Shown: positions 8,941-17,439, counted from the first letter of the stretch. The stretch is DNA of 64,000 bases from Burkholderia sp. WSM2230 (GCF_000472445.1 NZ_AXAJ01000001.1:620643-684642); one strand, 5' to 3'. A program made the numbers and translations. The notes: a model not told the origin generated them from the sequence alone.

Positions 8941-9930
8941 GTGAATTTCGTCCGCTCGCTCACGCTGCGTCAGTTGCAGATCTTCGTCGTGGCGTGCCGC
9001 TATACGAGCTTCGCACGCGCCGCCGAGGAATTGCATCTGACGCAGCCGGCCGTGTCGATGCAGATTCATCAACTCGAGGAGGCCGTGGGCCTGCGTCTTT
9101 TCGAGCGCATTTCGCGCAAGCTCGCGTTGACCGAGGCGGGCGAGAAGTTCAGCCATCACGCGAGCCGGATTCTCGGCGAAATCAAGGACGCCGAAGACGC
9201 GATGACGTCGCTCAAGCAGGCCGACAGCGGCTCGATCGCGGTGGGCATCGTCAGTTCGGCCACGTATTTCGCGCCCAAACTGCTCGCGATGTATTCGCAT
9301 ATCTACCCGAAGGTAGACGTGCACTTCTCGGTCGGGAATCGCGACGCGCTATTGCGCCTCCTGCAGGACAACGCGATCGACCTCGCGATCATGGGACGCC
9401 CGCCGCCCGAGCTCGACACCACAAGCGAGCCGCTCGCATGGCATCCGCAAGTGGTGATCGCGCCGGTGGATCATCCGCTCGCCGGGGCGCGGCGCTTCGA
9501 CTTGCAGGAGTTGCGCGGCGACACGTTTCTTCTGCGCGAGCCGGGCTCAGGCACGCGCATGGCCGCCGAGGAGATGTTCCGGCAGCATCTTTTCACGCCC
9601 GCGAAAGTGGTCACGCTAGGCAGCAACGAAACGATCAAGCAGGCGGTGATAGCGGGTATGGGTGTAAGCCTCATTTCGCTGCATACGTTGCTGCTTGAAT
9701 TGCGTACGAAGGAACTCGCACTGCTCGATGTCAACGGCACGCCGATCGAGCGCACCTGGCAGATCGTGCATTTGCGCGCCAAGCAGCTCTCGCCGACCTG
9801 CATGATCTTCCGCCAATTTCTGCTCGAAGAGGCCGCTGCTTATCTGGAGCGCGAGTATGCGGTGTTCGTGACGTCGCCCGGCAAGTCCTCCAAGGCTCTG
9901 CTGAAGGCGGTCGACGATGCATCCGCGTGA
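8941..9930 (+). CDS. LysR-family regulator (CbbR-like) within the xox-mxa block
   Basis: A 329-residue LysR regulator. The N-terminal helix-turn-helix (LRQLQIFVVACRYTSFARAAEELHLTQPAVSMQIHQLEE, written here only as a family block from residue 7) resembles CbbR-type regulators. The rest is the effector-binding domain with GIVSSATYFAPKLLAMY. It starts at GTG 8941, since the DNA-binding domain begins within ten residues. It lies 11 bases after the preceding gene and 51 before the MoxR gene, so it probably belongs to the transcript and may control the island. CbbR relatives often respond to C1 or carbon-flux metabolites; the effector here is unknown. Confidence 0.85.
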   Translation: MNFVRSLTLRQLQIFVVACRYTSFARAAEELHLTQPAVSMQIHQLEEAVGLRLFERISRKLALTEAGEKFSHHASRILGEIKDAEDAMTSLKQADSGSIAVGIVSSATYFAPKLLAMYSHIYPKVDVHFSVGNRDALLRLLQDNAIDLAIMGRPPPELDTTSEPLAWHPQVVIAPVDHPLAGARRFDLQELRGDTFLLREPGSGTRMAAEEMFRQHLFTPAKVVTLGSNETIKQAVIAGMGVSLISLHTLLLELRTKELALLDVNGTPIERTWQIVHLRAKQLSPTCMIFRQFLLEEAAAYLEREYAVFVTSPGKSSKALLKAVDDASA

Positions 9931-9981
9931 AGCGGTTTTTTCCGGCGGCGCAGCGTGTGCCCGCCATAGGAGATTGCACCG

Positions 9982-11001
9982 ATGGGTTCCAGCGAACAGC
10001 TTCAGGACTGGCGTCTGCACGCGCTGCAAGTCGAAGAGGAAGTCGCGAGCGCCGTGATCGGCCAGCAGCAGGTCATCCGGCTCATCACCGTTGCGCTGTT
10101 CGCGCGCGGCCATGTGCTGCTCGAAGGCGGCGTGGGCGTCGGCAAGACGACCGTGTTGCGCGCGTTCGCGCGTGTCGTGGGCGGCGAGTTCGAGCGGGTG
10201 GAAGGCACCATCGATCTGATGCCGGGCGACCTCGTCTATCACACGTATGTCGACGCGGAAGGCCGGCCGCGTATCGATCCCGGACCGCTCTTGCGGCACG
10301 GCGAGCGGCTCACCACGTTCTTCTTCAACGAGATCAACCGTGCGCGTCCGCAGGTTCAGTCGCTGCTCCTGCGCGCGATGGCCGAGCGTTCGGTATGGGC
10401 GTTCGACCGCGAATACCGCTTTCCGCACATGACCGTGTTCGCGGATCGCAACAAGGTTGAGAAGGAAGAGACCTTCGAGCTGGCGTCGGCGGCGCGCGAT
10501 CGCTTTCTGTTCGAACTGGGCATGCCGACACCCGACGACGCCCAGGTGCGCCGAGCGCTCGTTTTCGACGCCGACTATCACGACGTGGACCGGCTGCTTG
10601 CGCGGCTGTCTCCCGGCATCGTGCCGTGGGAGCAGTTGAATCAGATCGGCGCTGCCATCCAGCACAGCGTGCAAGCGAGCGGGACGATAGAACGCTATGT
10701 GCTGGACATCTGGCAGGCCACTGAAACGCCGCAGCGCTTCGGCATCGCACTCGACGGCGTGGATATGGAGCGGTTCATTCTGGCGGGCGCGAGTCCGCGC
10801 GGCATGAGCGCGCTGCTGCGTGCGGCGCGCGTTGTGGCATGGCTCGCGGGCCGCACGCATCTGATTCCCGAGGACATTCATGCAGTGCTGCTGCCCGCGC
10901 TCGGGCACCGCGTATTCTTCACGCCGATCTACGAGTTGCGCCGCCAGGAACTGGCCGAGGCGCTGATCGTTCAGATCGTCGGCAGACTGGCCGTGCCCTG
11001 A
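9982..11001 (+). CDS. mxaR: MoxR-type AAA+ ATPase (MxaR)
   Basis: A 339-residue cytoplasmic AAA+ ATPase. Walker A is GGVGVGKT (residues 49-56) and Walker B is TTFFFNEINR (111-120), followed by the MoxR block RPQVQSLLLRAMAERSV. In methylotrophs MxaR acts with MxaS, A, C, K and L in methanol dehydrogenase maturation and metal loading. It opens a six-gene run with the canonical RSACKL order. The alternative is a general MoxR/Bat chaperone operon of the same architecture; the direct xox linkage favours the mxa assignment. Confidence 0.82.
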   Translation: MGSSEQLQDWRLHALQVEEEVASAVIGQQQVIRLITVALFARGHVLLEGGVGVGKTTVLRAFARVVGGEFERVEGTIDLMPGDLVYHTYVDAEGRPRIDPGPLLRHGERLTTFFFNEINRARPQVQSLLLRAMAERSVWAFDREYRFPHMTVFADRNKVEKEETFELASAARDRFLFELGMPTPDDAQVRRALVFDADYHDVDRLLARLSPGIVPWEQLNQIGAAIQHSVQASGTIERYVLDIWQATETPQRFGIALDGVDMERFILAGASPRGMSALLRAARVVAWLAGRTHLIPEDIHAVLLPALGHRVFFTPIYELRRQELAEALIVQIVGRLAVP

Positions 11002-11004
11002 GCC

Positions 11005-11886
11005 ATGAACGTGATAGCGGAGTTTCACTACCGTTTGCCGATGCGTTCGTCGGGGGTCCGGCCCGGTTCGCATCGCGGCTCGAGCTTTGGCTCCGGCCAG
11101 GAATTCGCCATGCACGGCCGCCTGTTCGACTATCCGGACCCGCGCCGCCTCGACCTGCGGGCGAGTGTGCGCGCGGCACGTTCCGAATGGCTCGTGCGGG
11201 TGCATTTGCAGCGCGCCGCGGTGCCGGTGCAACTGCTTGTCGACGTGTCGGCGTCTATGCGCTTCGGCGCGCGTCGAACGAAACTGGAGGTGGCCGCGGA
11301 TTTCGTTGAAGCACTGGGCTACAGCGCGTTTCGCGTCGGCGATCCGCTGGGCATGCTCGCGTTCGACGAACGCACGCGCGACGATCTCTTCATGCCGCCG
11401 CGCTCCGGACGGGGCATCGGCAATCTTCTGGCGACGATGCTGCGCGAGACCGCCCGTCATAGCGCCAGCGCTGTGTCGAGCAGCGGCAACGGCACGACCG
11501 AAGCGCTGCGTCGCGTCGCGTCCAGCATCGCGGGCCGACAGGCGCTGGTGTTTCTCGTCTCCGATTTTCATTGGCCGCTAACGGCGTTACCCGCGGTGCT
11601 CGATCCGCTGGTGCATGCGTACGTTGTGCCCATCGTCGTGTGGGATGCTGCCGAAATTGCGCCGCCCGCAGGCGGCCCGCTGCTCTCAGTCAGCGACGCG
11701 GAGTCGGGCAAGCGGCGCTCGGTGTGGCTTAGCGCCAGCGTGCGCGAGCGTTGGCGCGAGCGCGTTGCGAGACGCCGCGCCGAACTGTCGCAAGCGTTCG
11801 GCAAGCGTGCAATGCAGCCGTTCTTTATGGAAGGCGCTTTCGATCCGGAGGCCATGTCGCGTTACTTTCTGGAGGCGGTGGCATGA
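11005..11886 (+). CDS. mxaS: DUF58 / von Willebrand-like protein (MxaS)
   Basis: A 293-residue DUF58 protein. The central VQLLVDVSASMRFG has a MIDAS-like Asp80-x-Ser82-x-Ser84, and VFLVSDFHWP follows later. The N-terminal RPGSHRGSSFGSGQEF is the DUF58 block that precedes the von Willebrand fold. DUF58 proteins pair with MoxR ATPases. It starts 3 bases after the MoxR stop, and its own stop overlaps the next start (ATGA), so the six genes form a coupled operon. Confidence 0.8.
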   Translation: MNVIAEFHYRLPMRSSGVRPGSHRGSSFGSGQEFAMHGRLFDYPDPRRLDLRASVRAARSEWLVRVHLQRAAVPVQLLVDVSASMRFGARRTKLEVAADFVEALGYSAFRVGDPLGMLAFDERTRDDLFMPPRSGRGIGNLLATMLRETARHSASAVSSSGNGTTEALRRVASSIAGRQALVFLVSDFHWPLTALPAVLDPLVHAYVVPIVVWDAAEIAPPAGGPLLSVSDAESGKRRSVWLSASVRERWRERVARRRAELSQAFGKRAMQPFFMEGAFDPEAMSRYFLEAVA

Positions 11887-12833
11887 GTGCGCAAGGCTCG
11901 CTGCGCGGCATACGAGCCGCGATGATGGTCGCTGTCGTGCTGCTGCCTGCGCTATCGCCGTCGACTAACCTCGCGGCGGCAGGCGGCACCATAAGCGGCA
12001 CCATAAGCGGCACCACCTTTCAGCCGACGGTGCAGGAGCCGCGCGCTTTCGGCTATCTGCTCGGCGACGTCCTCACGCAACGCATTCTGCTGCAAGACGA
12101 CAGCCGCAATGTCGGATCCGTGACGCCGCCTTCGCCCGGCCGCACCGATGCATGGCTAGAGCGCCGGCGCGTTCGCACCGAGACCGACGCCGACGGCCGC
12201 CGCTGGATGGCGATCGACTACCAGGTCGTCAACGTGCCAACCTCCCTCACGCAGATCGCGTTGCCGGCGTTGACGCTGGCGTCGTCATCGGGGGCGACCT
12301 TGCGGATTGCCGAGTGGCCGCTCAGCATCGGGCCCGCGACGCCTGCCAATCCGTTCAATGCCGGCGACCTGCAAGCGCTGCGGCCGGACCGGCTGGCTGC
12401 GCCGGTATCTACTGCGCCGCTGCGCCGGCAGGCGGGCATCGCTGCCAGTTTGTCGTTGCTGACGCTGTTGTGCTGGGCTGGCTGGTGGTGGTGGCGCAAT
12501 GCGCACGAGTCGGCGCGCCTGCCGTTCGCGCGCGCATGGCGGCAGATGCGGCGCATGCAGCCTTCCACCGGGCCGCGCGCGCAGGCATCCGCGGATGCGT
12601 GGGTCTGCCTGCATCGCGCGCTGAACGAAACGGCGGGGCACGTAGTGCACGCGGGCTCGCTGCCGGGCCTCTTCGTTCGGGCTCCTTATCTGCAACCGTT
12701 GCGCGCGCAACTGGAACAGTTCTACCGGCAATCGGCGGAACGGTTCTTTGCGCCCGCCCCGACGGCCGACGTCTATCCGCTGCGCAGCTTGTGCGAGGCG
12801 CTGTATCGCGCGGAACAGCGTCATCAGCGATGA
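11883..12833 (+). CDS. mxaA: membrane-anchored MxaA-like protein
   Basis: A 316-residue protein with a signal peptide (residues 1 to about 33), a periplasmic domain that includes the block RAFGYLLGDVLTQRILLQ, one transmembrane helix near residue 185-205 (SLSLLTLLCWAGWWWWR) and a cytoplasmic C-terminal domain. This layout and its place in the RSACKL order match MxaA, which is implicated in metal insertion into methanol dehydrogenase. A small GTISGTISGT repeat sits just after the signal. The start at 11883 overlaps the mxaS stop. Sequence conservation in MxaA is low, so the name rests partly on gene order. Confidence 0.72.
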   Translation: MSAQGSLRGIRAAMMVAVVLLPALSPSTNLAAAGGTISGTISGTTFQPTVQEPRAFGYLLGDVLTQRILLQDDSRNVGSVTPPSPGRTDAWLERRRVRTETDADGRRWMAIDYQVVNVPTSLTQIALPALTLASSSGATLRIAEWPLSIGPATPANPFNAGDLQALRPDRLAAPVSTAPLRRQAGIAASLSLLTLLCWAGWWWWRNAHESARLPFARAWRQMRRMQPSTGPRAQASADAWVCLHRALNETAGHVVHAGSLPGLFVRAPYLQPLRAQLEQFYRQSAERFFAPAPTADVYPLRSLCEALYRAEQRHQR

Positions 12834-13828
12834 ACGCGATGAACACTATGGCGCTCGACTTCTCTCACCCCTGGTTGCTCGCACTGCTGCCGCTCGCGTT
12901 GCTGCCGCTGCTGCCGCGCCGCGCCGACACGCTGGCGTTTTCATGGATCGCATGGCTGCCGGACGATCGCGCCGGACGCTGGATCGGCGCGATTGCGCAG
13001 GGCAGTGCGGTGCTGGCGATGCTCGCGATCGTGGTCGGCCTGGCCGGCCCGGGGCGTTCTCCTCGCGAGGTATTGCGCACGGGCAGCGGCGCACAGATCA
13101 TCATTCTGATGGACCGCAGTGCGAGCATGGACGAGCCGATCGACAGCAAGGGCGTCGAGGTGAGCGCGGGAGAGTCCAAGAACAAGGTGGCGCGCGCTTC
13201 GTTGACGGAGTTCGTCGCGCAGCGGCCCAACGACCGGCTCGCGTTCATGATGTTCGGCACGAGCCCGTTACTGGCGATGCCGTTTACCTACGATCATCGC
13301 GCGATCGACGCGGCCATTGCCGGTACGGCCGTGGGCCGCGGCATGCCTGACACGCAGCTCGATCTGGGGCTCCTGACTGCGATCGGCGAGTTCAACGGGC
13401 CGCGCTCGTCGAGCCGCCGCGCAATCGTGCTGGTGTCCGACGGCGGCGCGAAACTCAACGCGCGCGTGCGGCAACTGATAGAAGAAGGCCTGCTGCGCAA
13501 TCAGATCGCGCTGTACTTCATCTATCTTCGCAGCAGCATTTACAGCCCCGATCTGAATGCCGCGATGCCTGCGAACGAGTCGTCGGCGGAAGCAGAATTG
13601 CACCGCTATTTTCTTTCGCTTAAGACACCTTATCGTTTGTTCCAGACAGGCAACGCAAAAGCAATGAGGGACGCGATGGCCGAGATCAACCGTCAGCAGA
13701 ATGTGCAGACTACGTTCGTGGAGCGTTTGCCGCGCGAGGACCTGAGCGTCTATTGCTTCGCGGCCGCACTTGCGGGTTGCGTGCTGCTCATCGCCTTGCG
13801 GTTCTTTCAGGTGCGGGTGTGGACATGA
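12830..13828 (+). CDS. mxaC: von Willebrand A-domain membrane protein (MxaC)
   Basis: A 332-residue BatA-like protein. It has two N-terminal transmembrane segments (about 13-28 and 53-72), a VWA domain opening IIILMDRSASMDEP with the MIDAS triad Asp95/Ser97/Ser99, and a final transmembrane helix near 308-325. In the mxa set, MxaC is a membrane partner of the MoxR ATPase. Start and stop both overlap neighbours by ATGA. The intact MIDAS suggests a working metal-dependent adhesion site. Confidence 0.8.
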   Translation: MNAMNTMALDFSHPWLLALLPLALLPLLPRRADTLAFSWIAWLPDDRAGRWIGAIAQGSAVLAMLAIVVGLAGPGRSPREVLRTGSGAQIIILMDRSASMDEPIDSKGVEVSAGESKNKVARASLTEFVAQRPNDRLAFMMFGTSPLLAMPFTYDHRAIDAAIAGTAVGRGMPDTQLDLGLLTAIGEFNGPRSSSRRAIVLVSDGGAKLNARVRQLIEEGLLRNQIALYFIYLRSSIYSPDLNAAMPANESSAEAELHRYFLSLKTPYRLFQTGNAKAMRDAMAEINRQQNVQTTFVERLPREDLSVYCFAAALAGCVLLIALRFFQVRVWT

Positions 13829-14394
13829 AGCGCGCGGCGGTGCATCTCATGTTCGGGACAGTCGCGCTGTGCTGCGCGGCAGTGGCCGCTTACGACTGGG
13901 TGCGCTTGCGGCAAGCGGAGCAGGTGAATCAGACGGTTGCGGCTATCGCCGCCAGCAGCAAAGCGGCGGCGAAACAGGCGCCGCGCGAGGCGGGCAGCAT
14001 GGAAGACGCGCCGCAAGTCAGACTCGCGCGCGCCGTCGCGCTCTCGAAACAGGCCGCTTACGATACGGCTGGTCCATTGTTGGAGTCGCTGATTCGCGAG
14101 CAACCCGAGAGCGACACCGGACGTGCAGCGCTGTTCGACCTGGGCAATCTGTATCTGCGCCAGGGCATCGGGCACGGCGCCGCGGGCGCAGTCGAATCGC
14201 TCGCGATGGTCGAGGAAGCCAAGGCACGCTACCGCACCCTGTTGCGTATTGCACCGGACGATTGGGATGCGCGCTACAACCTCGAGCGTGCATTGTGGCT
14301 CGTGCCCGAAACGCGTTCGGCTTCCAATGCACCCGACGTCAAGGAGCAGCACGACGTGAAGGTTCGCGATCCGGAAAGCAGGGACCTGCCGTGA
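13825..14394 (+). CDS. mxaK: TPR-like membrane protein (MxaK)
   Basis: A 189-residue protein with one N-terminal transmembrane helix (VHLMFGTVALCCAAVAAYDW) and a helical TPR-like domain: AALFDLGNLYLRQG and YRTLLRIAPDDWDARYNLERAL. The second block is the tetratricopeptide signature seen in MxaK/BatE-type proteins. The tail is charged and short. It is translationally coupled on both sides and probably bridges the two VWA proteins MxaC and MxaL at the membrane (inference from the Bat architecture). Confidence 0.75.
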   Translation: MKRAAVHLMFGTVALCCAAVAAYDWVRLRQAEQVNQTVAAIAASSKAAAKQAPREAGSMEDAPQVRLARAVALSKQAAYDTAGPLLESLIREQPESDTGRAALFDLGNLYLRQGIGHGAAGAVESLAMVEEAKARYRTLLRIAPDDWDARYNLERALWLVPETRSASNAPDVKEQHDVKVRDPESRDLP

Positions 14395-15434
14395 ACCCAG
14401 GTACAGGCATGCGAGGCTTTTTCGCGGGACGTCACTGGATGACGGCAGCGGCGCTCATGCTGCTGGTCCTGGCGCTCGTATTGCCGCCCGTCGCTTTGCC
14501 GCGCAATACGTCGAGCTACGTCGTCACGTTCGATATCACGCAGAGCATGAACGTGGAGGATGTCGTGCGCAACGGCGCGCCGGTAAGCCGGCTCGTGTTT
14601 GCTCGCGCGGCGATGCGCGAGGCGCTCGGACAGTTGCCGTGCGGGACCAGGATCGGCTGGAGCGCGTTTACCGGACAGCGCAGTTTCCTGCTGCTGCCGC
14701 CCGTCGAAGTCTGCGCCAACTATGATGCGCTGCTCGCGTCGCTCGACCGGATAGACGGGCATATGCGCTGGACCAACTACAGCCGCATCGCCGAGGGCGG
14801 CGTTTATTCGGCGGTTCGCGTGGCGCAGGAGCTTGGCGGCAGCACGGCCGTCGTGTTCGTGACCGATGGACAGGAGGCGCCGCCGCTGCTGCCTTCCGAC
14901 GCGCTCAAGCAGGACGTCAACCCCGCTCACGTGAAGGGCTGGCTGATCGGAGTGGGCGGCGATCAGCCGGCGCCGATTCCGCGCAGCGACGCACACGGCA
15001 ACCGTATCGGCTACTGGCAAGCGGACGAGGTGGTGCAGGTTCCGCAGATGCATGCGTCCGCGACTCATGCGGCCAGTCACGAGGAACTGTCCGCGCTGCA
15101 GGGGCATTATCTGGCGACTGTGGCCGCGCAAATCGGCTTTGGTTATCGCCGCATGATCGACGCCGAGTCCCTGCGCGACGCGCTGCTGGATGTGCGGCTC
15201 AGTCGGCGCGAGACCGTGCCGACCGACTTGCGCTGGTGCCCGGCGCTGTTGGCGTTGCTGCTGCTCGTGTGGCGCTTCATGCCGGAGACCGCTGTTTCTT
15301 CTATGTCGATGCGCTTGCGCGCGAAGTCTTCCGCACGGTTGGGCGATTCAGCGCGAGGCGCTCGTCCGGGTCAATCACTGCATGCGGGCAGCGCGCGCCG
15401 CTCCGTTGCGCAGAACGGCGAGCTCGTCGAATGA
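14391..15434 (+). CDS. mxaL: von Willebrand A-domain membrane protein (MxaL)
   Basis: A 347-residue second VWA protein. It has a transmembrane segment near residues 17-37, then VVTFDITQSMNVED, a MIDAS variant with Asp48/Thr50/Ser52. TAVVFVTDGQEAP follows, and another membrane helix lies near 280-296 (CPALLALLLLVWRFM). The GTG at 14391 overlaps the mxaK stop (GTGA) and is preferred; an ATG at 14409 is possible. It ends the RSACKL block; no mxaD follows. The next gene converges from the other strand. Confidence 0.78.
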   Translation: MNPGTGMRGFFAGRHWMTAAALMLLVLALVLPPVALPRNTSSYVVTFDITQSMNVEDVVRNGAPVSRLVFARAAMREALGQLPCGTRIGWSAFTGQRSFLLLPPVEVCANYDALLASLDRIDGHMRWTNYSRIAEGGVYSAVRVAQELGGSTAVVFVTDGQEAPPLLPSDALKQDVNPAHVKGWLIGVGGDQPAPIPRSDAHGNRIGYWQADEVVQVPQMHASATHAASHEELSALQGHYLATVAAQIGFGYRRMIDAESLRDALLDVRLSRRETVPTDLRWCPALLALLLLVWRFMPETAVSSMSMRLRAKSSARLGDSARGARPGQSLHAGSARRSVAQNGELVE

Positions 15435-15470
15435 AGGTCATTGACCGGTCAAGTTGGCCGAAACGGCTGC

Positions 15471-15491
15471 AAAAAGGCCGCTCATGCGGCC
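15471..15491 (-). terminator. intrinsic terminator overlapping the stop of the DauR-like gene
   Basis: Read on the minus strand, GGCCGC-ATGA-GCGGCC is followed directly by TTTTT. The TGA stop of the upstream gene is inside the loop. It insulates that gene from the convergent mxaL. Confidence 0.8.
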
Positions 15492-16168
15492 GCGCCGCGC
15501 AGGTCGCGGATATGCTGGTAGACGGTGGCGCGGCCCATTCCGAGCACGTTCGCAACGTAATTCGCGGCGCTCTTGCCCTTGAACGCGCCCTCGGCCCACA
15601 GCGCTTCCACCAGTTCGCGGCGATGGTCGCGCGTCAGCGAGTTCAGCGCGAGTTGACGCTCCTGGAGCCACGAGTGAAGAAACGTGTTGATGCGCTCCTG
15701 CCAGTCGTCCCGGAACAGTTCCTCGGGCTGTTTCACCACGCCGGCGCCTGATATAACGCGGTCGATCACATGCTTGATGTCCTCGAACACGGCGATGTTG
15801 TAGTTCACGCACATTACGCCGACCGCGTCGCCCGCGTCGTCGAATAGAACGGTGCTCACGCAGCGCATGCGCCTGCCGTCCCAGTTGACCTTTTCATACG
15901 GACCGATGGTGCCCGACTCGACAGTGTGATCGATTTCCTCGAGCGCTGATTCGTCGCCAATCTCGCGCTTGGACAGATTGTTCGCGATGTACGCGACCGT
16001 CTGACTCTTCAGGTCGTGGATGACGATTTCGACGTAGGGGAAAAAAAGCAGCGCGATGCCGTCGGCGACACGGCTATACCGATCGAGAAGAAGGCGACGC
16101 GCGGCCGTTGTCTTGGTCTTTCGCATAAGGACAGGTGGGTTCCAGTTTCGCAAGGGTGCATTTTTCAT
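15482..16168 (-). CDS. YheO/DauR-type PAS and helix-turn-helix regulator
   Basis: A 228-residue regulator. The N-terminal YheO-like PAS domain (residues about 25-140) has PYVEIVIHDLKSQTVAYIANN and GVMCVNYNIAVFED. The C-terminal DauR-type helix-turn-helix is near 197-222 (KSAANYVANVLGMGRATVY). DauR of Pseudomonas represses the D-arginine genes dauBA. The gene downstream of its own promoter and upstream in this map is a DauB homologue, which supports a similar role. The start at 16168 has AGGTG 5 bases upstream. The stop lies within a terminator hairpin. Confidence 0.8.
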   Translation of the reverse strand: MKNAPLRNWNPPVLMRKTKTTAARRLLLDRYSRVADGIALLFFPYVEIVIHDLKSQTVAYIANNLSKREIGDESALEEIDHTVESGTIGPYEKVNWDGRRMRCVSTVLFDDAGDAVGVMCVNYNIAVFEDIKHVIDRVISGAGVVKQPEELFRDDWQERINTFLHSWLQERQLALNSLTRDHRRELVEALWAEGAFKGKSAANYVANVLGMGRATVYQHIRDLRGAAA

Positions 16169-16238
16169 GCATCACCTCATACCGCATTTTGCCATGAGCA
16201 ATGCGTGGGTCCGCTACCGCCGTGTTGCCGCATCGCCG

Positions 16239-17201
16239 CTATTGCGTCGTCAGATGCCTGAACAGCTCGAATGCGATTGCCACGTCTTCCAGCCCCAGCC
16301 CGATCGAGCGGAAAAACGCATGCTTCCGATAAGCCGGCTTCGCGGCGGCCCGCGACAGCAGTTCAGGCAGATCGCCCATCAGGTTGCGCGGATGCCAGCC
16401 GTGCTGCTCGGCTGCGAGCTTCATTTCGCCGGCGCTTGCAGGAGTGGTCTGCCGGTAGTCGCAGTACACGTCCATATCGGGAATCCATGCGGGCGGAATC
16501 TCGTGAGCGTTGGCCACGTTCGTGCTGATCGATGTAATGAGCGCGGGCTTGCCGAGCATTCCGTCTGCGAGCACGGGCGTGCCGGATGACGTGCATAGCG
16601 CAATCACGTCGGCATTCGCCACACAGTCTTCGATGCGGGCGCAAGTGCGCACGCGCTGATCGAGCGCCATGACTTGCCTCTGCTTTACTTCGTCATCCTG
16701 TAGATCTCGCGAGAAGACCTGGATGGTGGTCCACTGCCTGAGCGCTGCAAGATGACGAATGTGGGCCTGTGCCACTGCGCCGCTACCGACGACCGCAAGC
16801 GTGCGCGCGTCGGGCGGCGCCAGTTGTTCAACGGCGAGCGCCGTGGTGCCGGCCGTGCGCTCGGTGGTTAGCAGCCCTGCATCGCACCACATGAGCGGCT
16901 GGCCGCTTTGCATAGACATCAATGCGGTCCACGCCGTGATGATCGGTTTCGACCCGGTCACGATATAAGGCGACAACTTCGCGCCGAAAACCTGGGCATG
17001 CGCCATTGCGCCGAGATAGGTGATGAAGTCGCCTGCGCCGCCCGGCAACAGCGTGAGCGTTTGCGGCGGCTGCACGGCAGTGTCCTTCGCAAGCGCACGG
17101 AACATTTGCGTCAACGCTGCGCGCACGTCCAACTGAGGAAGCGCGTTACGAACCGTTTCCTCGTTGACGATCAGAGGAATTGCCTTATCTGTCTTGCTCA
17201 T
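16239..17201 (-). CDS. ornithine cyclodeaminase / mu-crystallin family reductase (DauB-like)
   Basis: A 320-residue NAD(P)-binding protein. Its Rossmann motif VVGSGAVAQAH lies at 138-147, and the preceding LTTERTAGTTALAVE is the family block. Relatives include ornithine cyclodeaminase, pyrroline reductase and DauB, which reduces iminoarginine to L-arginine. Next to a DauR-like regulator and a DadA-type dehydrogenase, an imino-acid reductase role in D-to-L amino-acid conversion is the best reading; the substrate is unproven. The ATG at 17201 is chosen: the upstream alternative is only TTG, while GGAG lies 9 bases before this ATG. Confidence 0.78.
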   Translation of the reverse strand: MSKTDKAIPLIVNEETVRNALPQLDVRAALTQMFRALAKDTAVQPPQTLTLLPGGAGDFITYLGAMAHAQVFGAKLSPYIVTGSKPIITAWTALMSMQSGQPLMWCDAGLLTTERTAGTTALAVEQLAPPDARTLAVVGSGAVAQAHIRHLAALRQWTTIQVFSRDLQDDEVKQRQVMALDQRVRTCARIEDCVANADVIALCTSSGTPVLADGMLGKPALITSISTNVANAHEIPPAWIPDMDVYCDYRQTTPASAGEMKLAAEQHGWHPRNLMGDLPELLSRAAAKPAYRKHAFFRSIGLGLEDVAIAFELFRHLTTQ

Positions 17202-17255
17202 CTGCCTGCTCTCCGCAACGTTTGCCAAATTCGGTGTTGGGTCATTCTAAAGTCA

Positions 17256-17276
17256 AAAAGTCCAGACTGGACTTTT
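17256..17276. promoter_or_regulatory. 21-base perfect palindromic operator
   Basis: AAAAGTCCAG, one central A, then CTGGACTTTT: a perfect 10-1-10 palindrome between divergent genes, 54 bases upstream of the DauB-like start. Such perfect symmetry in a divergent promoter indicates a dimeric regulator site, most simply for the adjacent DauR-like protein. Confidence 0.7.
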
Positions 17277-17304
17277 ATTTTTGAAAACCGTTTCCTTTTG
17301 GCAA

Positions 17305-17319
17305 AGTCCAGAATAGACT
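17305..17319. promoter_or_regulatory. second, imperfect copy of the AGTCCAG operator
   Basis: AGTCCAG-a-ATAGACT matches the 17256-17276 operator with two mismatches in the right arm; the centres are 46 bases apart. A weaker third version, TTCCAG-a-GAGGAC, is centred at 17330, so cooperative binding over the divergent promoter is plausible. Confidence 0.55.
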
Positions 17320-17439
17320 GTTGTTCCAGAGAGGACGTAGGCGCGGGTTTTCCCCACGCATTGCGTTGACCCCTCAAGGCAGACAGGCGACGCGCGTTCG
17401 TGCCGCTGATTCGCGAACCCAGACAGACAGGGAACCATC

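Noticed and set aside
9616..11571. 651-codon open frame antisense to the LysR and mxaR genes
   Set aside because: Arg/His/Ala-rich translation without domains, typical of the shadow frame of high-GC genes; the plus-strand MoxR motifs are clear.
9982..15434. Reading the MoxR-DUF58-VWA-TPR-VWA block as a general Bat aerotolerance operon
   Set aside because: The architecture alone allows it, but the extra MxaA-like gene, the R-S-A-C-K-L order and the direct link to xoxFGJ fit the mxa set better. It remains the main alternative.
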